This document shows positions 9,401 through 18,158 of a DNA stretch of 47,524 nucleotides, piece by piece. The stretch's first letter is position 1; each line of letters starts with the position of its first letter. The DNA is from UBA10161 sp038891035 (GTDB taxonomy: Archaea; Micrarchaeota; Micrarchaeia; Anstonellales; Anstonellaceae): NCBI GenBank assembly GCA_038891035.1, contig JAWAEW010000008.1, positions 1 to 47,524 of the forward strand, read 5' to 3'. The translations under genes and the position numbers were made by a program. The notes beneath the pieces are model-generated. The model had not been told where the DNA came from, made no database searches, and saw nothing but the letters and a program-made list of their open reading frames with translations.

Positions 9401-12051
9401 CTGCGGTCTTCAGGCTTGCCTGAAATGAGGTCATTTATTCTTACACTTGCCACGTTGTAGGCAGTCTGAAATTGAAGTGCGTCGGACAAAAGCTTTCGCA
9501 AGATTTCTTCTGCAGACAGATTTAGCCCTTTAGCCCTTGCTGCTTCTTCCAGCTTGGAACGCATCTGCTCTGCCATAGTTCCTCTAAAAAAGAAGATCTC
9601 GAACTCGTCAAGGCTCCTTACAGGAACATTAACACCAAGCTCTCTAAGCCTTCTATTAAGAAATTCTGCGGTCGGATTAGTTCCAACGAAAATGGAGCGT
9701 AGGAGTGAAAAGGTGTTTGCTTGATCTCCTCCTAATCTGCGGTTAATTTCATCGCGGATTTGTAACAAATCGCCAACCGTCCTTCTCATCAACTCTTCTT
9801 GGTTTTGGGAAAGCAGTATGTGGTTGCGAAGGGCAGTAATTTTGTTGTTGTAATGGTCTTTGTTGAGAATGCCCAAGTATTTCTTTCTAAGTTCATCTGG
9901 AGAAACTCCATTCTTTATATCATTTCGTATGTCATTCCAGCTAATTGGTTTGTAAGTTCCTCCTTCAAGCCTTGCAAACATAATGCCGCGAATGACTCTT
10001 TCTTCATAATCTCTCCATTTTCTTAGAGTATCAGAAAGATCTAATTCATTCCCTTTTATTTTGTCAAGATTGTACTCTTTCATTAATGAGTATAGAGCTA
10101 TCAATCTGTCTGCATGAGTATTGAACTTAGCATTCAGAATTGCCTCCAACCTACGCTCTAATTCGCTCCACTTGTCTTGTAGGCTTACTATTTTGAGGAT
10201 GAAATTACGTTCTGATTCTGGAAGATCTAGTTTATTCAAAATACTTCTTAATAATCGATTTGATATGTGCTGTCCATTTTCAAGATTTTTTAAAAGACCT
10301 TTCAAGATGTTTTTATCTTTATCTTGCAAGTTTTTCTCGTTTGCCACTTGCTGCATATGATGCAGGATTTCGCCCATTGTGGCTTTAGTTGCAAGTGAAA
10401 ACTGAAGTGCTCTGAGTGCATCTTGATATGCAATGTTGTATGTTGTAATAGTTAGGTTACGCATGTTTTCTACTGGGTCAAAAAGCTCGCGGAATCTTTT
10501 GAAGTATAAATCGTGTTTAGCGACAAATTTGTCGAATGTCCAGCCATGGGTAAATTTGAACAGCTTTTCTATCGGAGATCCCTTTATTATCGCTCCTGCC
10601 TTGTCTAACATGTTTAATCTGTTTAAAACAGTGTAAAATATTCCCCCAAGGATTTCTCTCCTGAAATTTACAGCTGATACACGGGATGAGCGGTGCTGAG
10701 CAGTAGCATCAAGAGCCTTCGTAGGAGTATTGATGATGCCTTTTATAATTGGGATTTTCCCGAGTGCTCTTATTCCTTTAAGTTCTTCCAACATTACGCT
10801 TTTTTTCGTGAGAGTATTAAACAAGGGAGTAACTATTTTCTTTGAGATCAAGGACTCTGAGCTACCTCGTCCTGCTGCAGTTAGACTGTATGCTTGGTAT
10901 GCTGCATTATAAAGCTGAATGAACGGTAAGGTCGTCTCAATGCTTTTTTTCCAAACCTGAAATGCACGTCTGCCTTGAGGAGCGTCTCCAAATATTGCTG
11001 CAAGCCTTCTTTGGAAATCGGCTATTTGGGCATCGGAAAGACCTCTGTCCTTGCTTTGCTTGAGCGCCTCCTTCAAGTCGCTGAAGATGCGCTTGGTTTT
11101 TTTCTTTGCTTCATTTACCTGCGATCTGATTTCCACTTTTGACAAACCTGCATCTTTGCCTCTTGCTTTGACAGCCAACGCAACTAACTTGGATGCATGC
11201 TTTTCTGCTCTAAGTTGCATTTGAAGATACTTGCGAGCAATCGAGCGCATCATCTGAGGAGAAGCCTTGGATTTCATCTTAGCGTGTTTGCCTTGTGGAA
11301 GTCTTGGGGTAGTTATATCAAAAAGCGACAGCGGGTTTCTGCCAGAATAATACATTCCTGCTATAAGAAGAGAAAGGATCAGAATAAGAGGAAAACATAT
11401 CCATGAATTTGAGGTTGAGGAAAGCACAAGCGCTGTAGCAAGGCCGAACTTGGAAAGCGCTGGGCTGGAGGTAGAGCAAACCATAATCGTCTGCAAACTG
11501 GATTTGTATTCTGCTCCTCCTTCTGAAGCGCCGTTGAATGAGACTTTGACAAATGCGCAATTTGGCAGAGAATCAATGGATTGAGGCTGGCCGGATGCAT
11601 TCAAAAAGTAAGAAATAGTGCAATTTGTCCTTCCTGTCTGGTCGGTCTTGGGCGCGGGAAAACATATTTCTTGTCCGTTTTTATCAATAAACTTAAATTC
11701 GCTAGAACCTAAGACCAAGGTGAAAAAAAGCGAAGCGTTGGTGAGGTTTTTCTTTTCAAAACTGAAGTACTCCTCAGAATACGGTCTTGTAGGTGGCTTG
11801 AAAAACTCTGGTGGAAGCGTATTGAGCCTACTATCCAGATTAGGATAGTTTTGAGGCAGCTGCTTGCTGTAATAGCTGAGATTGATATATGAAATTTTTG
11901 CTATAACTGTTTTGTTCTCCATCTGTAAGTCTATTATAGTCTTAAACTTGCCTTCGCTTAGTGTCTCAAAGGAAAATAAGAGTGTGGAGAAAAGAAGTAA
12001 GGTTAGAAAAACGAGTTGGACTTTGCTGTAGTAGATGGTACTGGCCTGCAT
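6475..12051 (-). CDS. Giant membrane-anchored helical protein, unknown family
   Basis: I do not recognise this 1858-aa protein. It begins with a signal peptide or first membrane helix (~11-28), has an outside domain of ~190 residues with several N-x-S/T sites and paired cysteines, and a second membrane helix near residue 220 (WICFPLILILSLLIAGMYY). The remaining ~1600 residues are charged, mostly helical and without further clear membrane segments, so a very large cytoplasmic domain is expected. I see no Walker A motif, so it is not an obvious ATPase. It is divergent from the six membrane-protein genes and shares a 97-bp promoter region with them, which suggests joint function as a scaffold or core of an envelope complex. 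Confidence 0.7.
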   Translation of the reverse strand: MQASTIYYSKVQLVFLTLLLFSTLLFSFETLSEGKFKTIIDLQMENKTVIAKISYINLSYYSKQLPQNYPNLDSRLNTLPPEFFKPPTRPYSEEYFSFEKKNLTNASLFFTLVLGSSEFKFIDKNGQEICFPAPKTDQTGRTNCTISYFLNASGQPQSIDSLPNCAFVKVSFNGASEGGAEYKSSLQTIMVCSTSSPALSKFGLATALVLSSTSNSWICFPLILILSLLIAGMYYSGRNPLSLFDITTPRLPQGKHAKMKSKASPQMMRSIARKYLQMQLRAEKHASKLVALAVKARGKDAGLSKVEIRSQVNEAKKKTKRIFSDLKEALKQSKDRGLSDAQIADFQRRLAAIFGDAPQGRRAFQVWKKSIETTLPFIQLYNAAYQAYSLTAAGRGSSESLISKKIVTPLFNTLTKKSVMLEELKGIRALGKIPIIKGIINTPTKALDATAQHRSSRVSAVNFRREILGGIFYTVLNRLNMLDKAGAIIKGSPIEKLFKFTHGWTFDKFVAKHDLYFKRFRELFDPVENMRNLTITTYNIAYQDALRALQFSLATKATMGEILHHMQQVANEKNLQDKDKNILKGLLKNLENGQHISNRLLRSILNKLDLPESERNFILKIVSLQDKWSELERRLEAILNAKFNTHADRLIALYSLMKEYNLDKIKGNELDLSDTLRKWRDYEERVIRGIMFARLEGGTYKPISWNDIRNDIKNGVSPDELRKKYLGILNKDHYNNKITALRNHILLSQNQEELMRRTVGDLLQIRDEINRRLGGDQANTFSLLRSIFVGTNPTAEFLNRRLRELGVNVPVRSLDEFEIFFFRGTMAEQMRSKLEEAARAKGLNLSAEEILRKLLSDALQFQTAYNVASVRINDLISGKPEDRRKVFSDPLGYDAERRVAQMIRAHEQLEYAFQRKVFNYTSYDLKTETLFNVLRASDRAAVFFVWGTQRGGTNAEIGMGLLNSVIRQNSEAIGILRAFYNNLTNPSSKFFDKNFASKVSGDFVSNYAALLARGYTFTDIRNGVGLLLSGDKRGNLPFVEYDRNILSKLGYSSEIVRKGEVRDLAPLLARLSDSFYINLPAGVVILTKNVDSAGRTSWLYGSPLRNKTIASLYQQAAQDPTYTRTSELSMMLAGFTKNGEYNPSLQSIKVIAAKDLQEMKNNPNNFFGYVSPMEGFKNRIRTGLHKIGELLGEMYYAGTNPRATKLEGWYTAQYQMRMILESYESAINTYMTPGKGRYDPSNYIKEMREEAQSSNNKVKLLVAQTMEMLNKGSGTQLETLKATWYGFRRNIASKIVAEVAEAESAFFSAKLELRAIEKLRKEGAITDAEYRSLRSEALSKIESFKSGYKELREEYKDFNQSARYWASSHDNVYGTSRSLFTAFSPLASIFFDSKFVQGAKYDFYWITESSAMRDPRTATGAGFGLDYSFYVGYQTGQTVYERSRFYMTNALWEEQNRIPLILSYAVHKWFYPSVSQAFRDRSHYPSYLEMDAIYPGRMHDDSKIGKHDLFFPTLFAPLRKHYSSDFWRTRFQALLDYSGASSFIGAYLDTTPKDSFIRTIAEKLFTPSPHYSTEARFILSQRTLDQFKKLDEAIEKFSEVREAWHKYLASAEGSEEQREALDVISKYVEIRDRRPWGVQRAVSGSDMDEDGSRNRFMNLYVGFHHNIWKPVVPGMMDLDPITGKWRAFPQIAAVVDRAEEESKLDNLRYFNIARFDEKKGMVVWEDQLHTHDDASREVYKRESTALLHLIKYQNEMLVYSLTNTPSTLFMSPTLRLAQVMLGHTVLSPTYIPVVKVSDIWPSTVQKWQRSIQILRNNTQDLIDSVTFFMREREYDRLSRDALEEGLEIYSILRRRRST

Positions 12052-12148
12052 CAGTAAGCTTTTGTACCTCTCAGAATATATAAATATGTGCCTGTAGAAC
12101 GACCAAATAGTTTAAGTAATCAACACCTAACAAAATAAGGGAAAAGAT
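12052..12148. promoter_or_regulatory. Divergent promoter region of the envelope-machine locus
   Basis: These 97 bp hold two opposed TATA boxes. Leftward: the complement of ATATATAAATAT (12076-12087), about 30 nt ahead of the ATG at 12051, giving an almost leaderless message. Rightward: GTTTAAGTA (12110-12118), about 30 nt ahead of the ATG at 12149. The two divergent operons therefore probably respond to the same local control. No clear palindromic operator is seen between them. Confidence 0.6.
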
Positions 12149-13540
12149 ATGCTTGGGTATATGCTTACTTTGGCGATTCAGCAATCCCCATTTTACGAGT
12201 ACATATTCTTTGCTTTTGCATTGGCAATTAGCATAATAGTTATTGCTTTTATGGCAGGGGAGTTTTTTTCAAACCCACCCTTGAAAGCCTTTGCAAAGGG
12301 AGAAGCTTCTGAGCTGATTGTGAGTGCAATAGTGCTTCTGCTTGCGTTTTTGCTTGCAACCCCTGGGGGGATATTTGATATAGTCGCAGAGGGATTTATT
12401 CTTCACGGGGTGCCTCCTGATAGAGTTTGCCCTGAGTGGGCTGCGAAGCATGGTCCCTTCACAAATGGAAAGTGGTCGAATGGAAATTTGGCATATGCTC
12501 AAGCAGACTACTTTCTGGGGTGCCGTCCGCAGCTAATATTTTCCTTTTATCCGATAGTGGCAGAAGGAGTAATACTCAACAAGCTTATCTTAGGCTACAA
12601 CGCATTAATGCTGAATGAATTTGTGATAGGCTTACTTTCAACCCTTTCTACTGGGTTTTCTTTGCCCATACTTTATCCATTCATGAAGCTTGATGTGTCG
12701 CTTGCTCCTTGGATAGCAATGGTGCCCCTTAATGACGTGCACACCGCGCTTGTAGATATATTGGGTGCAACCATAGCAAGCGTGATGGCCCAGAAACTAC
12801 TTCTAACTTTTATTGAGGAGACTGCTTTAAGTGTATTTTTGCCTTTTGGTCTGGTTTTGAGGGCTTTCCCGCTTACTCGCAAAACAGGATCTACCATAAT
12901 TGCGGTGGTTTTTGCTGCTTATTTTGTTTATCCAATAACTATATTGATAAACCAGCAGATATGGGAGATGATTGCAAATCCTCAACCCCAGCCAGGAGGG
13001 CCCAAGTGCTTAACAAATGATCAACCTTGTAACACTGACTCAGAATGCTGCTCATTGAATTGTAGAAATAAGCCATCTTCGCAAACCAAGGTTTGTGCTT
13101 CCCCACTCACTGACTTTTCAGAGTATTCTTCTATCTTTTCTATCTGCTATGGCAAAAGCCCAGATGAAGTAAATCGAATACTTGAGCAGCAGGCAAGAAG
13201 ACAAGAAGAAAACTTCCTTGACATATACGCTCGCGGAAGCGCAAGCTCTGGCCAGTGGACTAAAACTGAACAAAGAGTAAAGGAGGCATGGGAAGAGATA
13301 AAGAGAAGAGGAGCACTTATCTTGAGGGACTGGGATGCTTTTCTATTCCCACATCCAAAGAAAGCATCTATTGCAGTTATGAAGCTGGTAGAAGTCGTAG
13401 TTACAGATGTGATGCACTTTACAATGGTAACGATTTTGTTTTTGGTTAATGAGATTATCATAACACTTACACTTATGAAGGATTTTGCTTTGTTGATAGG
13501 CGGTGAACCAAGAGTCTTTGGGATAAGCAAATTGGTGTAA
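12149..13540 (+). CDS. Polytopic membrane protein, tandem family member 1 (VirB6/TrbL/CedA-like architecture)
   Basis: First of six neighbouring paralogues. Of 463 aa: two N-terminal membrane helices (~17-38, ~48-70) separated by a charged turn (LKAFAKGEASEL), an outside loop, a hydrophobic core, then the family motif FLPFGLVLRAFPLTRKTG (Arg238) leading into a YP-ending helix, a second outside domain, and a last helix with the C-terminal motif ITLTL...LIGGE...ISKLV. Specific to this member is a cysteine knot-like stretch at 287-316 with spacing C-x6-C-x5-CC-x3-C-x10-C. Overall layout recalls the polytopic channel subunits of DNA-transfer systems, but that is inference. The next gene starts 2 bp downstream. 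Confidence 0.75.
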   Translation: MLGYMLTLAIQQSPFYEYIFFAFALAISIIVIAFMAGEFFSNPPLKAFAKGEASELIVSAIVLLLAFLLATPGGIFDIVAEGFILHGVPPDRVCPEWAAKHGPFTNGKWSNGNLAYAQADYFLGCRPQLIFSFYPIVAEGVILNKLILGYNALMLNEFVIGLLSTLSTGFSLPILYPFMKLDVSLAPWIAMVPLNDVHTALVDILGATIASVMAQKLLLTFIEETALSVFLPFGLVLRAFPLTRKTGSTIIAVVFAAYFVYPITILINQQIWEMIANPQPQPGGPKCLTNDQPCNTDSECCSLNCRNKPSSQTKVCASPLTDFSEYSSIFSICYGKSPDEVNRILEQQARRQEENFLDIYARGSASSGQWTKTEQRVKEAWEEIKRRGALILRDWDAFLFPHPKKASIAVMKLVEVVVTDVMHFTMVTILFLVNEIIITLTLMKDFALLIGGEPRVFGISKLV

Positions 13541-13542
13541 AA

Positions 13543-14457
13543 ATGGCCTTATGCGCGGACCCTGGCTTTTTGTACAACGTGGTTTTTGCTACAGCTGGTC
13601 TTGCACTTGCTACGATGATTTCGGTTCTTGCAATTTCCTACATGAGTGCTTCACTTTTCCGCAAGCCAGAGTATGAGGCATTTACTTCAATTGAGATTTA
13701 CCAGTTGTTTGTATCAGCAATATTGTTTATCGTATTATTTGGGGCAACCTGCTTTGCAGCTGAAATGACAGAAGCTTTTGCTGGTGCTGATCCGTATGAT
13801 ATTGGAAGGGACTATCTAAATGACATTAGCCAAAATATAGGTCTTAAAGTAGCTGTATTTTTCAAAGCAGCTGAGTTAAGATATCAATATTGGGGAGCTT
13901 GGTCTATGAGGTGGGGACCCGGCGCGTGGGGAGTAATCCTGCCATCGTTTCCCTCTGCAGCGGTGATAGAAAAAGTGTTTGGCTACCTTTATTTGATAAC
14001 AATTCCATTTATAGCAAGCCTCCTGACTCAGCAAATTATTCTTGAAGCAATAAGAGGAGTTCTTTTGCCATTTTTACTGCCGGTGGCTGTGCTGACTAGA
14101 ATATTTCCTCCTTTAAGAGATGCAAGCGCCTTCCTTATTGCAACTGCAATAGGATTTGGCATATTGTTCCCATATACTTATGTAATGCATCGGTATGTAG
14201 TAAATTTCATGCTGACTAACACCTTTTCCCAACAACCAATCCAGAATATAGATGAGTATATGGAATCTAGATATCCTAATTTCACAGCAGAAACCACTGA
14301 TTTTGGACTGTACAGTTATGAGAAAACTTTTTTCTATCCATTTTTGTCGTTCTCATATTTGTTGCTGCAGGCACTATTTTTACCTGCTCTTTCAATTACT
14401 ATTACTATAGCCTTTATCAAAAGCTTCACAAAATTCATAGGACAAAAGCTGGGGTAG
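13543..14457 (+). CDS. Polytopic membrane protein, tandem family member 2
   Basis: 304 aa, the shortest paralogue. It keeps the family plan: helix 1 (~12-35), charged turn with LFRKPEYEAFTSIEIYQL, helix 2 (~52-72), outside loop, core helices, motif LPVAVLTRIFPPLRDASA (Arg186), a helix ending FPYTYVMHR, a short outside segment and a last helix (LPALSITITIAFIKSF). The C-terminus stops at KFIGQKLG, lacking the acidic ..I..L.RLI tail of most siblings, and the cysteine-rich insert of member 1 is absent. Spacing to its neighbours is 2 and 7 bp, so it belongs to the same operon. Function unknown. Confidence 0.75.
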   Translation: MALCADPGFLYNVVFATAGLALATMISVLAISYMSASLFRKPEYEAFTSIEIYQLFVSAILFIVLFGATCFAAEMTEAFAGADPYDIGRDYLNDISQNIGLKVAVFFKAAELRYQYWGAWSMRWGPGAWGVILPSFPSAAVIEKVFGYLYLITIPFIASLLTQQIILEAIRGVLLPFLLPVAVLTRIFPPLRDASAFLIATAIGFGILFPYTYVMHRYVVNFMLTNTFSQQPIQNIDEYMESRYPNFTAETTDFGLYSYEKTFFYPFLSFSYLLLQALFLPALSITITIAFIKSFTKFIGQKLG

Positions 14458-14464
14458 AAGTGGA

Positions 14465-15763
14465 ATGAAAAAACTGGCACAGTTCATATTCATATGCTTT
14501 GCCTTGACCAGTTTAACTTATGCCATTTTGCAAGGAAGGAGTATTTGGGTGTGGGGGTGGGAATCTCTTGTAGGGATTGCAGTTGCTACTGTGATATTTT
14601 TGCTTTCAATTGGGTATTTTGCGGCTGCAGCTACTGGTGATGAAAAGCTGAGAGTGTGGGTGAAAAAAGAAGTTTGGCAAGCTGCTTTCTCTTTAATAAT
14701 ATTAATATTTGCGTTAGCCCTTGTCTCAGTGGTAGATGAATGGTTAATGAATCTAAGTTATATAAGCGATGACACAACTGGCTCATGGAATACCTATGTT
14801 AATACTGTGTGCTGCCCAAGTGGAGCCAATTGCCAAATTAAAAGCAGGAGGGCGTGCCATATTGAACTTGCAAATGATTATTTGCAGACACTTTACGAAA
14901 CTGCGAGGATGACCGCATTCACTTCATTGAAAAACTATTGGAATTATGCTTTCCTTGGGAATATAGCTTTTAGTTCGACTTCAATTTTGGACGAAAGGCA
15001 AGGGAATCTAAACATCTCCCCGTTTGCAGGATTATCTCTGGTTGCGGACATATTTTCTTCGATTTTTGACCTTTCAATCAAACTGATGATGTTGGCAAGA
15101 GTCCAGCAGATAGTTTTTGACTATTTATGGTATGCTTTCTTTCCAGTAATGATGTCCATTGGCTTAGTCCTCAGGATTCCATACTTTACGCGAAAGCTTG
15201 GCGGACTCCTTATTTCTCTTGCCCTATCTTCCTATATAGTCTTGCCGATGTTTTACGTGATTGCAAATGCGATCCTCTTTGGGTTTATGGATTCTGCTGG
15301 ATGGGCAGCAGGGGGGAGGCATTTTGGATTCACATATCAGGATAACCCTGCGCAAGGAGGAACTCCGTTGCCTATGAGCAGCGGAAGTGTTGATTTTGGC
15401 ACAACCGCAGAGGCAAAGGAGGCTTTTGATCCTTCAAATCAAGTTCAGATAGATTTGTGTCAGGATTCGCGCTCTACCCAGCAAAAGATAGAGATGATTG
15501 ATACCATCTCAGGATTTATTGATACTTGGAAAAATTATGAGGGAACGAAATGGTACACTGGATTTTTTGAATTCATAAGCAGTAGTGTCGCTCCGACAAG
15601 CTTATTCGGACCAAAAGGTCCAATTGCAATACTTGCTTCTTTGATGATATTTAATTTGATAGTGCCCTTTCTTGGCCTTATGACAACACTTGCAACCATA
15701 AAATATTTCTCGCCACTAATAGGTGGAGATGTTGAAATCTCGGTACTTTCAAGGCTGATATGA
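14465..15763 (+). CDS. Polytopic membrane protein, tandem family member 3
   Basis: 432 aa. An extra N-terminal hydrophobic stretch (~5-22) looks like a signal sequence, followed by helix ~35-56, the charged turn DEKLRVWVKKEVWQ, helix ~73-92 and an outside loop with several cysteines (CC at 116-117, Cys123, Cys131). The family motif is GLVLRIPYFTRKLGG (Arg237). A second outside domain of ~100 residues precedes the last helix, and the C-terminus is the family's LIGGDVEISVLSRLI. The stop overlaps the next start (ATGATG), implying translational coupling. Function unknown; homology to the neighbours is visible by eye in the motifs only. Confidence 0.75.
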   Translation: MKKLAQFIFICFALTSLTYAILQGRSIWVWGWESLVGIAVATVIFLLSIGYFAAAATGDEKLRVWVKKEVWQAAFSLIILIFALALVSVVDEWLMNLSYISDDTTGSWNTYVNTVCCPSGANCQIKSRRACHIELANDYLQTLYETARMTAFTSLKNYWNYAFLGNIAFSSTSILDERQGNLNISPFAGLSLVADIFSSIFDLSIKLMMLARVQQIVFDYLWYAFFPVMMSIGLVLRIPYFTRKLGGLLISLALSSYIVLPMFYVIANAILFGFMDSAGWAAGGRHFGFTYQDNPAQGGTPLPMSSGSVDFGTTAEAKEAFDPSNQVQIDLCQDSRSTQQKIEMIDTISGFIDTWKNYEGTKWYTGFFEFISSSVAPTSLFGPKGPIAILASLMIFNLIVPFLGLMTTLATIKYFSPLIGGDVEISVLSRLI

Positions 15764-17088
15764 TGATTTTATTTGCATTCTTGATGCTGATCGGCGCCGC
15801 ATTTGCTTGGGATTGGGGTAGCCCACTTTTTTCTGATTCTACTCTTAAGGTAATGACATGCAATCGCCCGCCATCACAGGATTTGGGATGGTTTGCTTTG
15901 GCCTTTGTAGCAATCAGCGTAGGTGTGGTGATAAATAGTGTAGTAATAATGCTGAGCGGGGTTTTGGGGGAAAGAGTACGAAATTTTGCAAAGGAAGGAG
16001 TGTGGGCTTTTCTTGAGAATGCTTTGATAATCAGCATTTTTGCAGCCATGATGGTTGTAATTCAGCCTTATGCAGAGCAAAACATAGATGCGGCAAGAGC
16101 TTATACCACAATAATTAGGAATACAGTAATTACAGATTTTGGCATGATTTTGGGTGCAACTACTCTGGTTTCTCTTCACACTAACGTGAATCCTCAGTTT
16201 AAGCCTTTTCAAAAAGCACTGGGCATTTCCTTAACTTTTCAGCTTGCGCCTATATTCAAGCCGATATATGACACGTTGGGTTTGCTACTGCAGCTTCTTG
16301 CTACTTCTATTGTAAGTTGGATTGCGCACGAATTTGTGCTTTGCTTCATAAAAGACAGCGTTTTGCAGCTGTTGATACCTGCTGGCTTCTTTTTGCGCTC
16401 TTTCGGATTGAGAGGGGGAGGAAATGCGTTGATTGGCATTGGGTTTGCGCTTTACCTTATTTATCCTTTTCTGCTTATCCAAACCGGAGAAGTAATAAAA
16501 AAACAGATAGAAAATGAAATCAAAACTCAGTTTGGAGCTACATCTAGTGGAGGCCCTATAAATTGCATAGATCGTCCGATATGCTGCATAGGAGATGCAA
16601 CCCCGCCCGATTTGAATGACGCAAGACCATACATATCCAATGGAGATGATTCCACTGTCCAAGGAAGGCTCCTTGTAGAGAAAATAAATCATGGCCCCAT
16701 TGCAATGAGTCTCAGTGGATCTATACCAATTACAACTGGAGCAGTGTGCGTCTACAATACTTTTCTGAGGACAGCTTGGCTGAATGTAAAAAATGCCCTT
16801 ACATCCAATGAGACTGCGGGGGTGTGGTCGCTTACAAAAACTGTTGCAATTGGGATTGGAATCTATGCACTAACTAAGCTTTTGAATATTCAATTCATAG
16901 CTATACTTTTTGGCATACCGATAACTTCATTTACAATTCAGGCACTTTATGAAACTACATATTTCCTATTCATAGTTACGATTTTGCTGCCTATATTTAA
17001 CATATTCATTACGATTACCCTTGCAAAAGAAATAGCCAAAGCACTTGGCACAGAAATAGATTTAACTTCGCTTGAGAAGTTGATTTGA
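15760..17088 (+). CDS. Polytopic membrane protein, tandem family member 4
   Basis: 442 aa. It begins with a clear signal peptide (MILFAFLMLIGAAFAWDWG), then helix ~43-68, the charged turn GERVRNFAKEGVWAF, helix ~85-102, core helices, and the family motif IPAGFFLRSFGLRGGGNA (Arg213). The second outside domain (~245-345) contains NCIDRPICC, a cysteine cluster reminiscent of member 1. The C-terminus is TITLAKEIAKALG followed by TEIDLTSLEKLI, the best example of the family tail. Starts and stops overlap both neighbours by 4 bp. Function unknown. Confidence 0.75.
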   Translation: MMILFAFLMLIGAAFAWDWGSPLFSDSTLKVMTCNRPPSQDLGWFALAFVAISVGVVINSVVIMLSGVLGERVRNFAKEGVWAFLENALIISIFAAMMVVIQPYAEQNIDAARAYTTIIRNTVITDFGMILGATTLVSLHTNVNPQFKPFQKALGISLTFQLAPIFKPIYDTLGLLLQLLATSIVSWIAHEFVLCFIKDSVLQLLIPAGFFLRSFGLRGGGNALIGIGFALYLIYPFLLIQTGEVIKKQIENEIKTQFGATSSGGPINCIDRPICCIGDATPPDLNDARPYISNGDDSTVQGRLLVEKINHGPIAMSLSGSIPITTGAVCVYNTFLRTAWLNVKNALTSNETAGVWSLTKTVAIGIGIYALTKLLNIQFIAILFGIPITSFTIQALYETTYFLFIVTILLPIFNIFITITLAKEIAKALGTEIDLTSLEKLI

Positions 17089-18155
17089 TGGGTTTTGGGG
17101 AAGTTATATGTGATGCAATTGGTGCTGCTGGAAGCCAGCCGGTAGTGCCAACAAAGTTTGGGATATTGGGGGAAACGTGGCTGTCGCTTGTCTTTACTGC
17201 TTTGTTTGTCTCTCTTTTTATTTTGGTGTTGATATATATATTCTCTCAATTCTTACGCAACCAGAGCTTGATTGCATGGACAAAGTTTGAACTTTTTCAG
17301 ATTTTTGGGACTGCTACTGTGATTGTTTTTAGCATAGTTTGGATACATGGTTTTTGCACATTTGATATGAGCTTTCTTGACAGTTCAAGGTATCCACAAG
17401 GCATGAGTATGGAAAAAATAATTGAAAGGTATTTTGGAGATGTTCAAGAAATTGGCTATTTGATATTTTCTTATATGTTGTTTGTAACAAAGTATGTCAA
17501 TCTTATTACAAATGTCACTTGGACTTCAAATCCTCTTGGAGTTGGGTCTGTCGATTCTCCTCTTCAGTCCTTTTCGCAAATAAACGGCTTGATGTTTCTT
17601 TTAATGAGCGGCTATGTTACTTCATTTTTGCTTTTGCAGCTTCAAATGAGAATGGTAGAGTACTTGGCAATTGCGGGCTTGTATTTTCTTTATCCGTTTG
17701 GGATATTTTTCAGAGCTTTTGAACCTACGCGTCCTTTTGGCGGAGCATTGATAGGTCTGACTGTTGCATTGTTTTTCTTTTATCCACTAATGCTGGTTTT
17801 CAATGATTACATAATGTGGCATAAAGTAATTGAAATAAAAAACAATTTAAACTCAGGGATTCAGCAAGTTGATCAAAGGGCTTCCCAGAACAATTATCAA
17901 TTGCCCAAGGGGGACAGGCTTCCACCGCCATCCGATCTTGACCCGGCCGATCCTGCAACCGAAAGCACAAGGAATGCTTTAGTTGAGAACGTCACAAGCG
18001 GATTTTTGTTTTTAATACAACCAATAGTAGCTTATGTAATTGCGGCGGTAGTTTTGCCGGTGATAAACTTTATAGTTTTGGTTGAGCTTACAAGAGGCTT
18101 AACGCACGTACTCGGAGAAGAGATAGATGTTACAAATCTTACAAGGATGATATAG
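17085..18155 (+). CDS. Polytopic membrane protein, tandem family member 5
   Basis: 356 aa with helix ~32-55, charged turn LRNQSLIAWTKFELFQ, helix ~72-90, an outside loop, two or three core helices, and the family motif LYPFGIFFRAFEPTRPFGG (Arg210) leading into FFFYPLMLVFNDY. A hydrophilic Pro/Asp-rich outside segment (~270-310) precedes the last helix and the family C-terminus GEEIDVTNLTRMI. It overlaps member 4 by 4 bp and lies 3 bp before member 6. No catalytic motif is visible, so a structural or channel role is more likely than an enzymatic one. Confidence 0.75.
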   Translation: MMGFGEVICDAIGAAGSQPVVPTKFGILGETWLSLVFTALFVSLFILVLIYIFSQFLRNQSLIAWTKFELFQIFGTATVIVFSIVWIHGFCTFDMSFLDSSRYPQGMSMEKIIERYFGDVQEIGYLIFSYMLFVTKYVNLITNVTWTSNPLGVGSVDSPLQSFSQINGLMFLLMSGYVTSFLLLQLQMRMVEYLAIAGLYFLYPFGIFFRAFEPTRPFGGALIGLTVALFFFYPLMLVFNDYIMWHKVIEIKNNLNSGIQQVDQRASQNNYQLPKGDRLPPPSDLDPADPATESTRNALVENVTSGFLFLIQPIVAYVIAAVVLPVINFIVLVELTRGLTHVLGEEIDVTNLTRMI

Positions 18156-18158
18156 AAT

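Noticed and set aside
6475..12051. The 1858-aa protein as a VirB4-like or SMC-like ATPase
   Set aside because: No Walker A (GxxxxGK[ST]) or ABC signature could be found in it.
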